Shown: piece after piece, positions 24,319 to 35,537 of the stretch
How positions within the stretch are numbered: position 1 is the stretch's first letter
How the letters are laid out: each line of letters starts with the position of its first letter
From: Lasiosphaeris hirsuta
Taxonomy: Eukaryota > Ascomycota > Sordariomycetes > Sordariales > Lasiosphaeriaceae
Length of the DNA stretch: 64,000 nucleotides
Assembly: GCA_030549175.1 (NCBI GenBank)
Contig: JAUKUA010000003.1
Location: forward strand, 2,542,001-2,606,000
Direction: 5' to 3'
Position numbers and translations under genes: made by a program
The notes under the pieces: generated by a model
Told to the model about the DNA's origin: nothing
The model's input: the letters and a program-made list of their open reading frames with translations, nothing else
The model's database searches: none

Positions 24319-25232
24319 GGCTCTCAATGGCAGGCCATTACTACGCTATGCGCAATAATGCTCGATAGAGAGGGAAACGGCCTGCAAGATAAACAAAGCG
24401 CGACAAGCAATGAAAACGTGTAGTGGAGTGCTTTTTTCCAACGCAGGAGGTAGACCATCTGGGGGCCAAGGAACGCCATAACGGGTAAGTTAGCCACAAA
24501 CGTTCCTCGTTGCGACTGGCTTCTTCCTTTCTACCTTCCCGAATTGGCGATACAGCGACGACGAGAGGAGCCTTGAGTAGCCCGGAAATTCCGGGTCCTT
24601 GGACTGGTATCGGCGGCTTGCGCAGGTCGGTGCTACCGTACTGCCGTGATTGGCCCACTACTCGGGCACCTGTATGCTGTAGCCGCATCGAAGAGAGTGT
24701 CAGTCGCCATCACTACCAAGTAGCAGCACGTTTTTGCGGTGGCGGAACACCGTGTGTCACTCCGGCCCATCCACCCAGCAGCTGGAGCACCTGGAAGCAC
24801 GCAATTCTGGTGCGCTCACTCGGGTTCCACAGCAGCTGTGGACCGTGGCCAGCAGCGGCCGTTGGGCGGTGGCCACGAACGGGACACCTGGGAAGTCGAC
24901 TCCATACAGCATCCATCCTCCATAATTATTTGCCTCGTGCTAGTCAGCTAGCTCAGGTGAGAGCCGACGGCAGTCGTTCTGCCCTCCGCGTCCTGCTTGA
25001 GGCAGGGATCAGCACTGCATCATCCGCAGACGTTGTCTGTGTCTCTTCTCTAAACTCCCGGGCCTGAAAAGGAGCTGGCGGGCTATGGAGCAACCCAAGC
25101 ACCCACGTCGACTGACAGACAGCAGTGTGGGAGCCAGGATCGTCTCACCGGTCGGTGAGATATTTGCCGCCATATCGAGTTGTCATGTTGGTACAACCAC
25201 GTGCTGGTTTGCCACGAGGGCACGCCCGAACA

Positions 25233-25241
25233 ACACACACA

Positions 25242-25286
<45 letters not shown>
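25233..25286. repeat. Compound (AC)n-(CT)n microsatellite
   Basis: About six AC units followed by a perfect CT run of about 43 bases. It creates artificial Ser-Leu or Glu-Arg repeats in translated frames, which is why open frames crossing it were discarded. Confidence 0.95.
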
Positions 25287-25289
<3 letters not shown>

Positions 25290-27712
25290 GAGTGCTGCCG
25301 TTGCAGTTCCATACAAAATATGTTACACAGTCGGGCAGCTCTGCCGGTCATGATGCTCACGCTACTCGGCTCACCCACTCTTCCCCTTGTTAGGGGGAAG
25401 GGAGGTAGTGGGGTGGGCTTCTGGGCTCCCCTCCTCCAGGCAGACGTTTAACAGAGTACCCATCCATGGTGCTAAATTGGATGACGAATGCCAGACTAGT
25501 GCAGAACGCCAACTGGGGGTTGGGTCGATCCTGGTCGCATTCGCGCACTCAGGCCGATTTTTGGGCCTTTTGACGGTTGCATGCGGCACTTTTGATCCCT
25601 TGGCAGGGTGTCATCGCTGAGTGCCATCAATGGGACCCATCAAGGCTCGACAGGCGTCATTAGTGGTTGCTTAGCAGGCTTCAGCTGGTGCCCGGCTCGG
25701 GACAGGCTACGGTTCCATCTAAACACGTTGAGAATTGGACTCAGTCGGTCGGAAGAGTAGATCCAGGAGGCCGACAGCACCCGTTGCATCGTGCAACTTT
25801 CCAAATTCGTCCCGATCCCTGGCATCTTCAGAGAGAGACTCAGAGACGGGCGACCACACGTGGCAGAGAAGGGGCCGAGGGCCCGAAGAAGCGCACAATT
25901 GCTTTGAGCCATGGACCAAAAAGCCGCCGAGTGCGCTCCGAACATGGCCTCTGCTACGGGGGGGGGGACTATCGGTCAATACTGTGTGGCATCGGCCGGG
26001 CGTCGGCCGCTCCAATGAAACGGCCGGGTGTCGTTCTCGAACAATTCACCAACCTTCTTTCGCCTCAATTTTGCCCTCTGACACCATGCACTCTGCTGCA
26101 GGCACTGCAGGCACAAGCATCTACAGGCATTCTCAAGCGCGCCGTCGGCACATGTCTCGGGAAGAAAGCAGAAGAAAAAAAGACTCACGCAAGTTTCCTC
26201 CTTGCCCTTCGCAGACGCCGGGCGCCAAGCAGGTCTAACCCCCGGGAGTTCCATTGCACTAGCCCGGGCTCCCCCTGGTGCGTCTGGGGACTAGGACAGC
26301 GAAGGCCCGTCGTTCCCACGTCCCCGACTTCACTCCACCGAGCCGCCGCCTTCTCCCCGGTTGAGCAACCCGCTCGCCCAACCAGTCTCGCAACCACTAA
26401 CTTCTTTTTTTCCTCGCAGTCGCGCCAGCACTTCGCAGCTCCATCCACCATAAGCCCACATCCTCGCCGGAGTGGGCTGAGATGGTAAATAGTCCCCATT
26501 CTCCAGTCCCCGCTTACGCTTCAGCTACCGCATTCAGACTCATTAGACAGCAGATGGGGTAGGCCAGAGCAGGAAGGCAAGATTGGTGTGTATGGAGATA
26601 CCTACCTGTACACCACCCCTTCTCTCCTCCAATTGAGCCCAACACGACGCGAGCCATTCTTCCACTTCCAAATACCTCTATCGATCCTTCGCTGCACAGA
26701 CGGGCGGCGGGGAAGAGAACTAGACTCCTCTCTGCATGGCGCCTGTGTCATGCTCAGGGATTCTCAGATGTGATGCCATTCCTTATCGCCGCCCCATTCG
26801 TTTTCCAGCCCCTATTCTGCGAACGAACCAAAACGGATCCTTCTCCCTTTTGCCCTCCCTTCTCCTCGTCCCGTCTCAGCCGGGCCTGGACTGGATTGGA
26901 CGCCTCCTGAAGACGTTTTCCGCTGCACCTGCGGCCCGAATTGGCGTGTAGAGACGAAGCGTGGCGGACTTGACTTGCAGGGAGGCTTGCCACCACGACC
27001 TTCACCGGTTGTGACGTCGGCGGTCGGAGAGGTTATCGCTGCGGGCAAAGCCGAGATCTTAGCTGTCTTGTTTTTTTTTTGGTGTTTTTTTTGGCCTTTC
27101 TTTTCTTTTTGCTCAGCCTCGCGGGATGCCACGCACATGTGCCTGTTGGTGGGAGCAGAGAGCAACCATTCCCGCTGTATTTGCATACCTGCCGTTGGGC
27201 TTCGCGGGTCTGTCTCCCGTAAATATTGCACCGTAACCAAGCCTATCATCATGGCCATTACTGTCGAATACATAATATGCGCATAACTACTCACTGTGGT
27301 AGGCTCCCCCACCAGCTGACGACTGTGATAAACATGGCAACTCAATATTTCTCCTTCAACCCTCGACGTGGGGGGAGGGAGGCCCGTCGGTAGTTAGAAT
27401 AGGGGCCGGATGAGAGTGGCTGCTGGTTTGGGAAGGCCGCCATGGTTTCATTTTCCTGAACCTCTCCCTGTTCCTCTCTCCACTCCGGGGCCATGTTGTG
27501 TGTGGACATGTGCGTGCGTTTGCAGTTGAGCGCGTGGTGTGTCAAAAAGGCAAAGCCCAGTCAGTCCAGCCCAAAACGCTCTGCCGCCGGGAGCGTCAGC
27601 ACACCCAAATCCACTTTGTCAACCCCCATCAACCCACCCACAGACCAGATAGAAAGGCGGGGGTAGGGCGGCAAACGGTATCCCAATGGCGAGTAAATTT
27701 CCCGAACTGATG

Positions 27713-27730
27713 ACAGCCGTGACGTGACGT
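27713..27730. promoter_or_regulatory. Tandem TGACGT motif, first copy of a 14-bp repeat
   Basis: ACAGCCGTGACGTG (27713-27726) contains TGACGTG and runs directly into a second TGACGT, giving TGACGTGACGT at 27720-27730. TGACGT is the half-site core of CRE/ATF-type bZIP sites. The same 14-mer recurs at 28045. Confidence 0.4.
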
Positions 27731-28044
27731 TGGACTTGTCAGTTCAGGTTGTGATCGGAGATATAGGATTGCTATCCATTTCTTCATCAAAGAATGTTGG
27801 TCGTCGGTGCCCTTCCGCCCAGTGGTGGCGCCAGTGTTCTCCATCGTTTGGGTTGGTTGGAGTTGATTCAAGCTAAGCTGGGCTGTGCCTGAGCCGGACT
27901 GCATAGACACACATGTGAAGTGAGGAGCTTCGAACTGGCGCAGGAGTTTTGTCACTATACCTGCGCGCAAAACAGTGATTCGATCATCCACTCCCAATTG
28001 TCCATCTACCATCTCACGCCAAGAGAGGGAGAGGGCGTTGAATC

Positions 28045-28058
28045 ACAGCCGTGACGTG
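28045..28058. promoter_or_regulatory. Second copy of the 14-bp TGACGTG repeat
   Basis: An exact second copy of ACAGCCGTGACGTG, 332 bases from the first and in the same orientation. It is a candidate bZIP-type binding site, but no target gene start is near. Confidence 0.35.
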
Positions 28059-28891
28059 TGCTACTTACTGTCCGGCCCGTATTCGCTTGCCATGCCTACA
28101 AGTAAGAGAGCGAGAGCGCAAGGGGGCTTGTGCGATACTTGGATCCTCATTTTCTGCAATCCTCCCACCTTAACAATATTTTGCAGCTCTCTCTGCATGT
28201 AGTTGCCGACGGCGTGATGACCGAGAGGGTAGCGTAGCGCTTAGCAGATAGGGGTTAGTGTTGATGAGCTTCGCCCCGTTTCCGGGCCTCACCTCCGCTC
28301 GAGAGCTTGCTGGGTGCCCTGATGCTTCTTTGCCTGCATGGCTCAATCGAGTGATACTGCCCCAGAGCCTTGTTAGCACGACGCGGGCCGTTGACAGCGC
28401 CTGCTCCATCCGGTCGTCTCTGCGTCTCTCTCCTACGTTGCATCAAGGGCTCGGATTGTGGGGGCACGGTCCCTATCTGTCCGCGATGCCTCTCGACAGG
28501 GACTGAACATGATGCATCAGAGACAGCTATGCTTTGCTGCGCCGCAGGGTGGAGTGCTTCATTTGATGGGAGAGGCAGGCTATCCACCAAAGTTCGAGAT
28601 CGACTTCAAGCAGAGGCGGCGATTCGTGGGGAATATGTCGCCCGCCTGCAGTTACGGGGATAGATGCCGCGTGGCTGTGTTTCCTCTTGTTCATTCCACG
28701 TTTGGATATCGGTTGGAACGAGGCCCGTAGTTGTGAAGACCAGAATCAAGTAGTAGGGATCTTTAGACTAGAACATCATCGATTATCCCATGCTAGCTAC
28801 GAGGAAATATGCCCAGATAGGACGGTCCATCGGTCTTTTCGAGCTCGGTCGGGCTCGTCCTCGAGTCGAGATACTTGTTGTCCCCAGCAAA

Positions 28892-28905
28892 CCCCCCCCC
28901 CCCCC
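28892..28905. repeat. Poly-C tract
   Basis: A run of 14 C followed by A-rich sequence in the gene-poor block. Confidence 0.9.
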
Positions 28906-29470
28906 AAAAAAATAAAATAAACTGCCAAAGCAGTGCTGACGGAGCTGACAGCTTTTGTCCGAGGGTGTGGGGATTGACCTTCTCCTTGTGGCCGATAGTT
29001 GGTACGGCCGTTGGGGCTAAGGGTATCTTGGCCATGGATCTTTACTTGGTGGTTCTTGCATGCTCATGCAGTGGCTTTGGGAGCCAATTATCCGAGAGTT
29101 TGCAATTCATCTGAAAGGCGTTTGCCCCAGCGGACAGAGTCGACGGGCGAGCTCTTGGTCCCTTTGTGTTCACGTTTCCTCTTTTCATGGCCACAGGTGC
29201 CCCATCGGACTGCAGCATCCGACCTAGCTGTGGAATGTCAGCTTTTGCTTAAGCGAACACTAGATCTTGGTCTGCTAGATCTCATCCCATGCACGCTAAT
29301 GTGGTAGATCCATGTCATCTCAATGATACTTCGTCTTCTCCCAACAGAACACGATCTAGGTTGATGATGAAGGCAACTATTAGGACCAGCTATAATCAAT
29401 AGCTTGACTTGGACTGCCACTGAAAATTTTGGCAAGTGTAGAGAGAAGCAAAGAGCATAGAGTAAAACAG

Positions 29471-29504
29471 CAAAGCCGTGATAGGGGCAAAGCCATGATA
29501 GGGG
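29471..29504. repeat. Tandem duplication, 17-bp unit, two copies
   Basis: Units 29471-29487 and 29488-29504 (CAAAGCCGTGATAGGGG and CAAAGCCATGATAGGGG) differ by a single transition. Confidence 0.85.
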
Positions 29505-31758
29505 TGACATGAACCCAAAAACAATCGCGCTTTCCAACATCTACACACAGAGCACATGTTGGTATCCCATTCGATAACCAAATCTCCACTTGAAGACCCG
29601 GATGCATAGCGTATTCTCATAGTTACTCCTATGTATAAGAGGCATTTGTCAGGGACGAATGAGAAACAGCGCGTATGTCTCAAAGTGCTCGCGTGAAGCC
29701 ACTATGAATAGAGGCTCTCAAATTCGGTCCACTCGAGTCCAGCTAAATGATGACTGCCCACTGGTTCAATCTTCAAGAAAGCTATCGGTACTTTGTGGGT
29801 AGATTTCACTTGTGCTTGAGTGGGCGAGATACCTTTGTTCTTGTCGCGGATATGGATATCTATGAGCAGCCCGGGCGACTACCTCGAGAGAGCCACCACT
29901 GATAGAAAATGCCTGCGGCGTGGCAACTAGGTCACATCGGCCGTCGGTCAACCGATCCAGAGCTCAACCTGCTAGCAAGTCTCGTCAAGGAACAGTGCGG
30001 GGACGGGCAATAGTCCACGACGTCGCAACTATGTACCCCGACATTGGCCGGGAGGGACATCAAGCAGGCAGTACCACTCTGCCGAAATGCGCTCAAACGC
30101 TTGAGACGCTGTATGGGCAACACTATAACGGACAACAAGAGCCAGTGCAGTGCTTCTCCACATGTGTTTACGGCTTCGTGGCCCGCCTAGATGTTAATAG
30201 CAAACAACAACAGCAAACTTGAGCGAACTACGAGGGGCTAAAGGCCATGGCAAGCCAAAACTGCATGTTGACCTGGGTCAGCCTTGCTAATGGCCGAAAA
30301 GAAAGCCAGAATGCGATGAAAGGTAGCAATCCTCGGTAGGTACTGGGACATTGGACTTGGCTCTGTTGCGGGGACGTGGCCCGAGGTCTTTGGACTGTCA
30401 ACTATTCCTTGGCCCACAGCCAAGTTTGGTCGGAGATGCTGTTGTTGTTCTGGGCCTTCCAAAAGTAGACTCTTTATGCGGCTGTTGTCTCGGCTCGAAC
30501 GCACGTCGCTCTCCTTCTGCCGATGTCGTTTCCCCAATGCCTACCTGGTCTCGATCAGCCGCGGCACTCGCCTCGACTAGCCCACGCCACCGTCAGCCGA
30601 GAAATCAAGCAAGCAGGCAACGATGTATTATCGCCTCGATGTCAAGATTCCAGTAGCCGCCGCAGATAAAGTGCTTAGGCGAGATTGCTGGTGAGATTCT
30701 GCTCGCACATGACCGTGAGAAGCAATGGCCTCGGATAGCCTAGCTCTGGGTCTTGGGCGGCCCCGAGAGCTGGAGGCGGAGGGGATGGAAGCTTGACAAT
30801 AGGCGGATGAGGCTCGAAGCCCAAGATCAAGTTGTGCCACGAGGGTCTTGTTGACTGGTCTTTGGATCAGCAAGCTGGATGTATGTATGTACAAACGTGT
30901 AGACGTCTAGACTGTAAAAGCCAAGATCTGAATCCCTACAAAATCAGATGACATAGAGGCAGTGTTGGGTTTCTGCTGCTTTGTTGTTCGAATTCATGCC
31001 TCGAATGCCGAGAAGATAGGGGTTGGCCTAGCGCCCATACAGAGCCGGGTGTAGACACTGGCACTGAGCGGAGCGAGGTGGACTCAACAGATGATCTGAG
31101 GAAAAAGAGCGGGCCAGCTGGCGATCTTGGAGAAAGATGTTTTGCAAAAAGTCCCTCATCAATTTCGCGTTCCTGCCTCTAGTGTGAGTCGAGTTGCAGT
31201 GGATCGTACCTCCCTTATTAACTCTGCTTACATAACAAGACATCATGAACGCGAGCGAAGCTGGCGGCTGGGAGCAAACGGGTGCCAGCTGCAGGTTGTC
31301 TGTCAAGGCGCTGCCAAACTGCCACCTAGCCCTTGCAAAAAAGTTGCGAGTCGAAGTCAGCGACAATGCTGTACCTTGTCAGATCCATCCAGGCCTTCCG
31401 GCGATCATCAAGTTTGGCCGTTCTGGCATTGGATCTGCCGGCTTCGAGTCTCCGTCTAGATTTCACGACTAAAATTTTGCAGCCAGCGGGTTTTTTTGCA
31501 ATTGACACCTTTTGTCGTACCTGCTTTGCGAGCATCATTGTGGATAGCGCTCCCTCGAAGAATGGCTGGCGTGTGACGCGACAATCCCCGTTACTCCTTT
31601 TAATTTATTTATTTTAGTTGACGTGTTGCTCTCCTGCTCCTTGTGGTCCTGCTGTCGGCTGCCGGCTGTCTATCTTCGCGAACCCCCCCTTGTCCCCCGT
31701 CTCTCGACACCGCTCCCGAAGCGACGATCGATACGCTCCGCGCCGTGCGGTCGACGAC

Positions 31759-32760
31759 ATGATGGGCTGGCTCGCATCATTCACGGGTTACCTGACCCCG
31801 ATCTTCCTGATCCTGTCGCCCTTGCTGTCATACACAGACCAGGCCTACTCGATGTACCGGGCGCGGTCGAGCGCCGGCTTCTCTCTAGATATTCCCCTCA
31901 TCATGCTCGTCGCATCAATCCTGAGGTCAGTCGCCTGGTCGCGCTCAATCCTACCGGTTCCCACTCGTTATGTGGTGTTGCTGACGCGAGTGCAACTCTA
32001 GGATATTTTACTACCCCGGTGCGCGATACGACATTGCCTTGCTTATCCAGTCCCTCGTGATGGTTGTTGTCCAAGTGATCCTCCTCAAAATTGCACTCGA
32101 CCACCGGCCATCGCCGTCTTCTAAGGGTGGCGAAGCGGCGGTACCCTTTGCTCGGGCCCAGGATGGGCTTGGGCTGTTCCACGGGGAGCGCCCATATACG
32201 TTTTGGCAGTGGAAGTCGCCGAAGCCGTACGTCGAAGCAATCAGATGCATACCGGGAGCTGTGGAGCTGACATTCAGAGTAGATACTGGCAGTTCCTGCT
32301 GACCCTGTTCATCGGCCTGACGGTCTGCGAGCTCATCCTCGCCCCCGTCCACTCGCTCTACCCGGCGTACTCTTCCCTCATTGGATATGTCGGTCTCGGT
32401 ATTGAGGCTACCCTCCCGATCCCGCAGATCGTCTCGAACTCGCGCTCCCGGTCGTGCAAGGGGTTTCGGGTGTCGGTTCTGGGGAGTTGGTTGGTCGGTG
32501 ACACGATGAAGATGGCCTGGTTCTTCACATCGTCGACGTCCATTCCAGCGGCATTCAAAGTCTGCGGCATCTTCCAGGCCGGCTGTGACGCCTTCCTGGG
32601 TGTGCAGTATTTCATGTACGGCAATGGCGAGGCGGTGGTTAAGGACCACGCCCTCTCGGATTGGCCTACCGCTCAAGGGTCTTATACCAACACTCTGGTC
32701 ACAAGTGGACGGGACACTCCTCTGGGGAGGCGAACATCAGTACCTGAAAAGATTATATAG
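31759..32760 (+). CDS. PQ-loop membrane protein, SLC66A2 (PQLC1)/Any1-like
   Basis: Three exons: 31759-31925, 32002-32230 and 32278-32760 (292 residues). The protein is strongly hydrophobic. Segments include LTPIFLILSPLLSY, IPLIMLVASILRIFY, ALLIQSLVMVVVQVILL, FLLTLFIGLTVCELILA and FKVCGIFQAGCDAFLGVQYFMYG. A PQ-loop motif, PIPQIVSNSRSRSCKGF, sits in the second half; the first half has a diverged counterpart (DQAYSMYRARSSAGFS). This layout matches PQLC1 and yeast Any1, Golgi/endosomal membrane proteins linked to phospholipid asymmetry. GTCAGT...CTCTAG and GTCGAA...TTCAG introns keep phase. ATG 31759 is immediately followed by a second ATG. An A/T-rich stretch (TTTTAATTTATTTATTTTAG, 31598-31617) lies about 140 nt upstream and could act as the promoter core. 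A role in lipid transport is inferred from the family. Confidence 0.83.
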
Positions 32761-35537
32761 AGTAATTGCGTAAACAAAAGGATGTGGGGATACATACCAA
32801 TCATTGTTAGGCCAGGTCGCTCGTTGGTCGGATAATAGTATCAGACCAGGATTTGTTCGATAGTATTTATCAGCAGACCGCCGAGTTGGGTGGCAGCCTT
32901 GTAGACCGCTTGATGTTGGCTGTTTCCGAGCAGGCGTTGGGGTTGCAGGGGTCAAAAACGACTCTGGATGGCTGTGTCTTGCCATGAAAAGCTGCTAGCG
33001 AGAGACTCCCCGCCACATGGCCTCCTCTCGCAAGAACAGCCAAAATGATAATTTATATGTGGCAAAACTGTCATATCTGTTTCAATTCAGACTGCAGTTT
33101 TAATTAACAACCTTATCTTGGGTCATACCGAGATGTCCGGTTGTTCGTATTTGTCAGGCTTTTGCAAGCCCAAGTCGAGCACTAACAACGAGGCACTCAT
33201 CTTCACAGTGACGAAGAGAGCAAAGAGGAGCAGTCGCTCCAATCTTGGGGATTCTGATTTTTCTCCTTTACATTCTCTCTGCCGTGTGAACGTGTACCTT
33301 CAATCATAGGCAGTCGGTGCTCTTATTTTTGTCGTCTCAATTCAAGCCAATATTGGGCCATTTACTGGACTGGTACGACCAAGTCATAATCTCACCCCTT
33401 CCTTTCCTTTGGTGCATATTGATAGCAGAGTGTTGACCTGCCTCAGTTGGTGCTCCATAGTAGGAACCACCGTCAGACGAACATTGGCCTCTGATATCAA
33501 GTCCCCTTCCGTGGGGTCCTTGATACCTGTTGGGATCTGCGACATCATTGATCAAACGCATCTTCGGTTCGGCAAAGGTCAGCAGTTGTCGTTGTCATTT
33601 ATAATAAGTAAGGTATGTAGGGAGTTTTTTGTGTTGTCCAATGATGCAAGTCCGACTTTTACTTACTCATCGGTCCATCTGATATGAGCTTCCTATCCCC
33701 CAATCCCTGAACCCTAAACCAAACAGCCTCTTTCAGCTGGGCTATGTTTCAATATCCCAAGTCATTTTCTTACTCTTTCGGGGCCTTTGCTCGTTGATAT
33801 CTCTTCTCTATGTCTATACCTCTGCTCTTTCACCTTAGCGGCCTCTTGTTTCCCTGGACCCCCAAGTTTACTTCCCAAACCACCTAGTACCTGGGTAGTC
33901 CAGCTCGTCTCGAAACCACAACTATTTCCATGCCCTTTATACCAGGTTAATGGGGGTTCTTCGAAGATCCTACACTGCGCTCAAATTTGAACAGCATGCC
34001 ATTTCCTAGACGAGTGAAGTGTGCTAGTAGACGCATCACAGGCAGGCATTCGCAAAGCGAGACCCGCCTCTTATGAAGTCGGCAAGTGCACTCTACTGGC
34101 GACGAGAAGGCACTGGCACATGTCGAGAAGCCACCGGGCACCTTCCAGTCGCCGCCGCACTGCCTACTCCTGTCTCCTGTCCTGCGCTACAGGACACATA
34201 GGAGATCATCATTTTCCAGGCTTATTCATCCACCTTGTAATTCATGTTGCAGATGATCTCAAGAACTGCTGGGCTGCTTTCTGCTTCGTATTTCAAAGAC
34301 TGTCTCTAGCTCACCATTTGAGGTGCCCCCGTGAATGTGGTCGAGCTAATTTGATTTCGTGTTTGAAGGCTCGGCGGAGGACTGGCTATCAAGACCTGAC
34401 CAATTCAAAGATATATTGGTATGTTGATTTATTCCTTTTTCTCAGCATCAATCACTCTGCCCCTAGGTAGTAGATAACAACTCCTGCCTGTTTTCCCATG
34501 GGATAGTCCTCCCTCGAGATCGGCTCCTTTCAGCTCTCGTGGTGTGAGTTGAACTCGTCTCAGGTCCCGACACGGAGTTCTGACTGGCGAGTTCATTTTC
34601 TACAAGGTGGTTTGTTTCCTGTGTGATATTCTCGTTTCCCGCGAGAGGAGCTAGTTTTGTCGTGGTTAGGTTGTTTCCTATGGGTTCCGTAATTCACAAC
34701 ACTAGGTCCCGACCGCCCAGCCGCCGTGATTTAATACAGCCCGCCTCCTTCCTAGAGTATCCTCCTCTCACGAACCACCACGGTCCTAGCTTTGCGGTCT
34801 TTCTCCAACGGCGGCACCTTCCTCGATCACAGAGGCTGCAGTATTTTCCTCGCTCAGAGCTGAACCTTCTCGCTTTTTAGCTGCGCTCTTCTGCAACTGC
34901 TCGACTCTGCCAGACTCCCGCACAAGTATCATCCTCGGCCACAACACAAGGAGATTGTCTGGTTGCTACAGACCTAGTAGGTATTTTCCTCTCTTTCCCT
35001 TTCCAGCCCTCCTCCAAGCCTCCAAGTCAGAATTGCCTTTTCCCATTTGCCGGCTGTGCTGCGAGACCAAAGACTGGATTCGACCTCTTCACGTCACTCC
35101 CACTCCCCAGCCGCTTTCTAAGCCCAAGATCGAGCACTGGCCTCGAGGATCACTACTGACGGCACCTTCTCTCCACCTAGCCCAACTTGAGCTTTCTCAT
35201 TTACCTTCATCTGCTTTCCTTTCCGCGGTAGCCACCGGTACAAAACAGCCGCCTGAGCAGTGTCAAGATACTCTGGCCATCCTGGTCTGAATTCGCTCTT
35301 CTTCCAGCTTCTCCTCCTAGACCTCACTCGATCGCCGCGCGTTTATCAAGGTATGCCATGCTCTCTTCCTATCACTTGCCCCCCCGCCTTCTCCTCTTCG
35401 CGTCTCTCCTCTTCCATCTGCCTCCCATCCAGTGCTTGCATTCAGACCAGCCGAGCATCGGCATTTGGCTGGCCTTGACTGACCATCATCGTATCAGCAT
35501 CACAGTACGGGATTGAACCGGGACTTGAACCGTAAAA
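32761..35537. other. Intergenic region with C/T-rich leader
   Basis: About 2.8 kb between two plus-strand genes. The first part presumably holds the PQ-loop gene's 3' UTR. From about 34,700 the plus strand becomes strongly C/T-rich, as in fungal 5' leaders, and probably belongs to the gene at 35538. No coding sequence is supportable. Confidence 0.55.

Larger units (their letters stand above)
14272..31758. other. 17.5-kb gene-poor region
   Basis: No convincing gene on either strand. The longest open frames (249 codons at 16483-17232 minus, 273 codons at 25667-26488 plus, 226 codons at 22764-23444 minus) lack domains, show erratic composition and read through simple repeats. No tRNA or 5S rRNA signature, terminal repeat or transposase/reverse-transcriptase motif was seen. 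Listed separately are a CT microsatellite, C/G tracts, a hairpin, a tandem duplication and a repeated TGACGTG element. It begins at the 5' end of the Zn2Cys6 gene and ends at the PQ-loop gene, so it may be a long 5' UTR plus regulatory region, may carry non-coding transcripts, or may be decayed sequence. Confidence 0.6.

Noticed and set aside
25667..26488. 273-codon plus-strand open frame in the gene-poor block
   Set aside because: Erratic composition, no domain, no splice or start support, and overlapping frames on all strands of similar quality.
35505..35537. Minus-strand GGTTCAA motifs near the start of the 35.5-kb gene
   Set aside because: Twin short matches to a tRNA B-box without cloverleaf arms.
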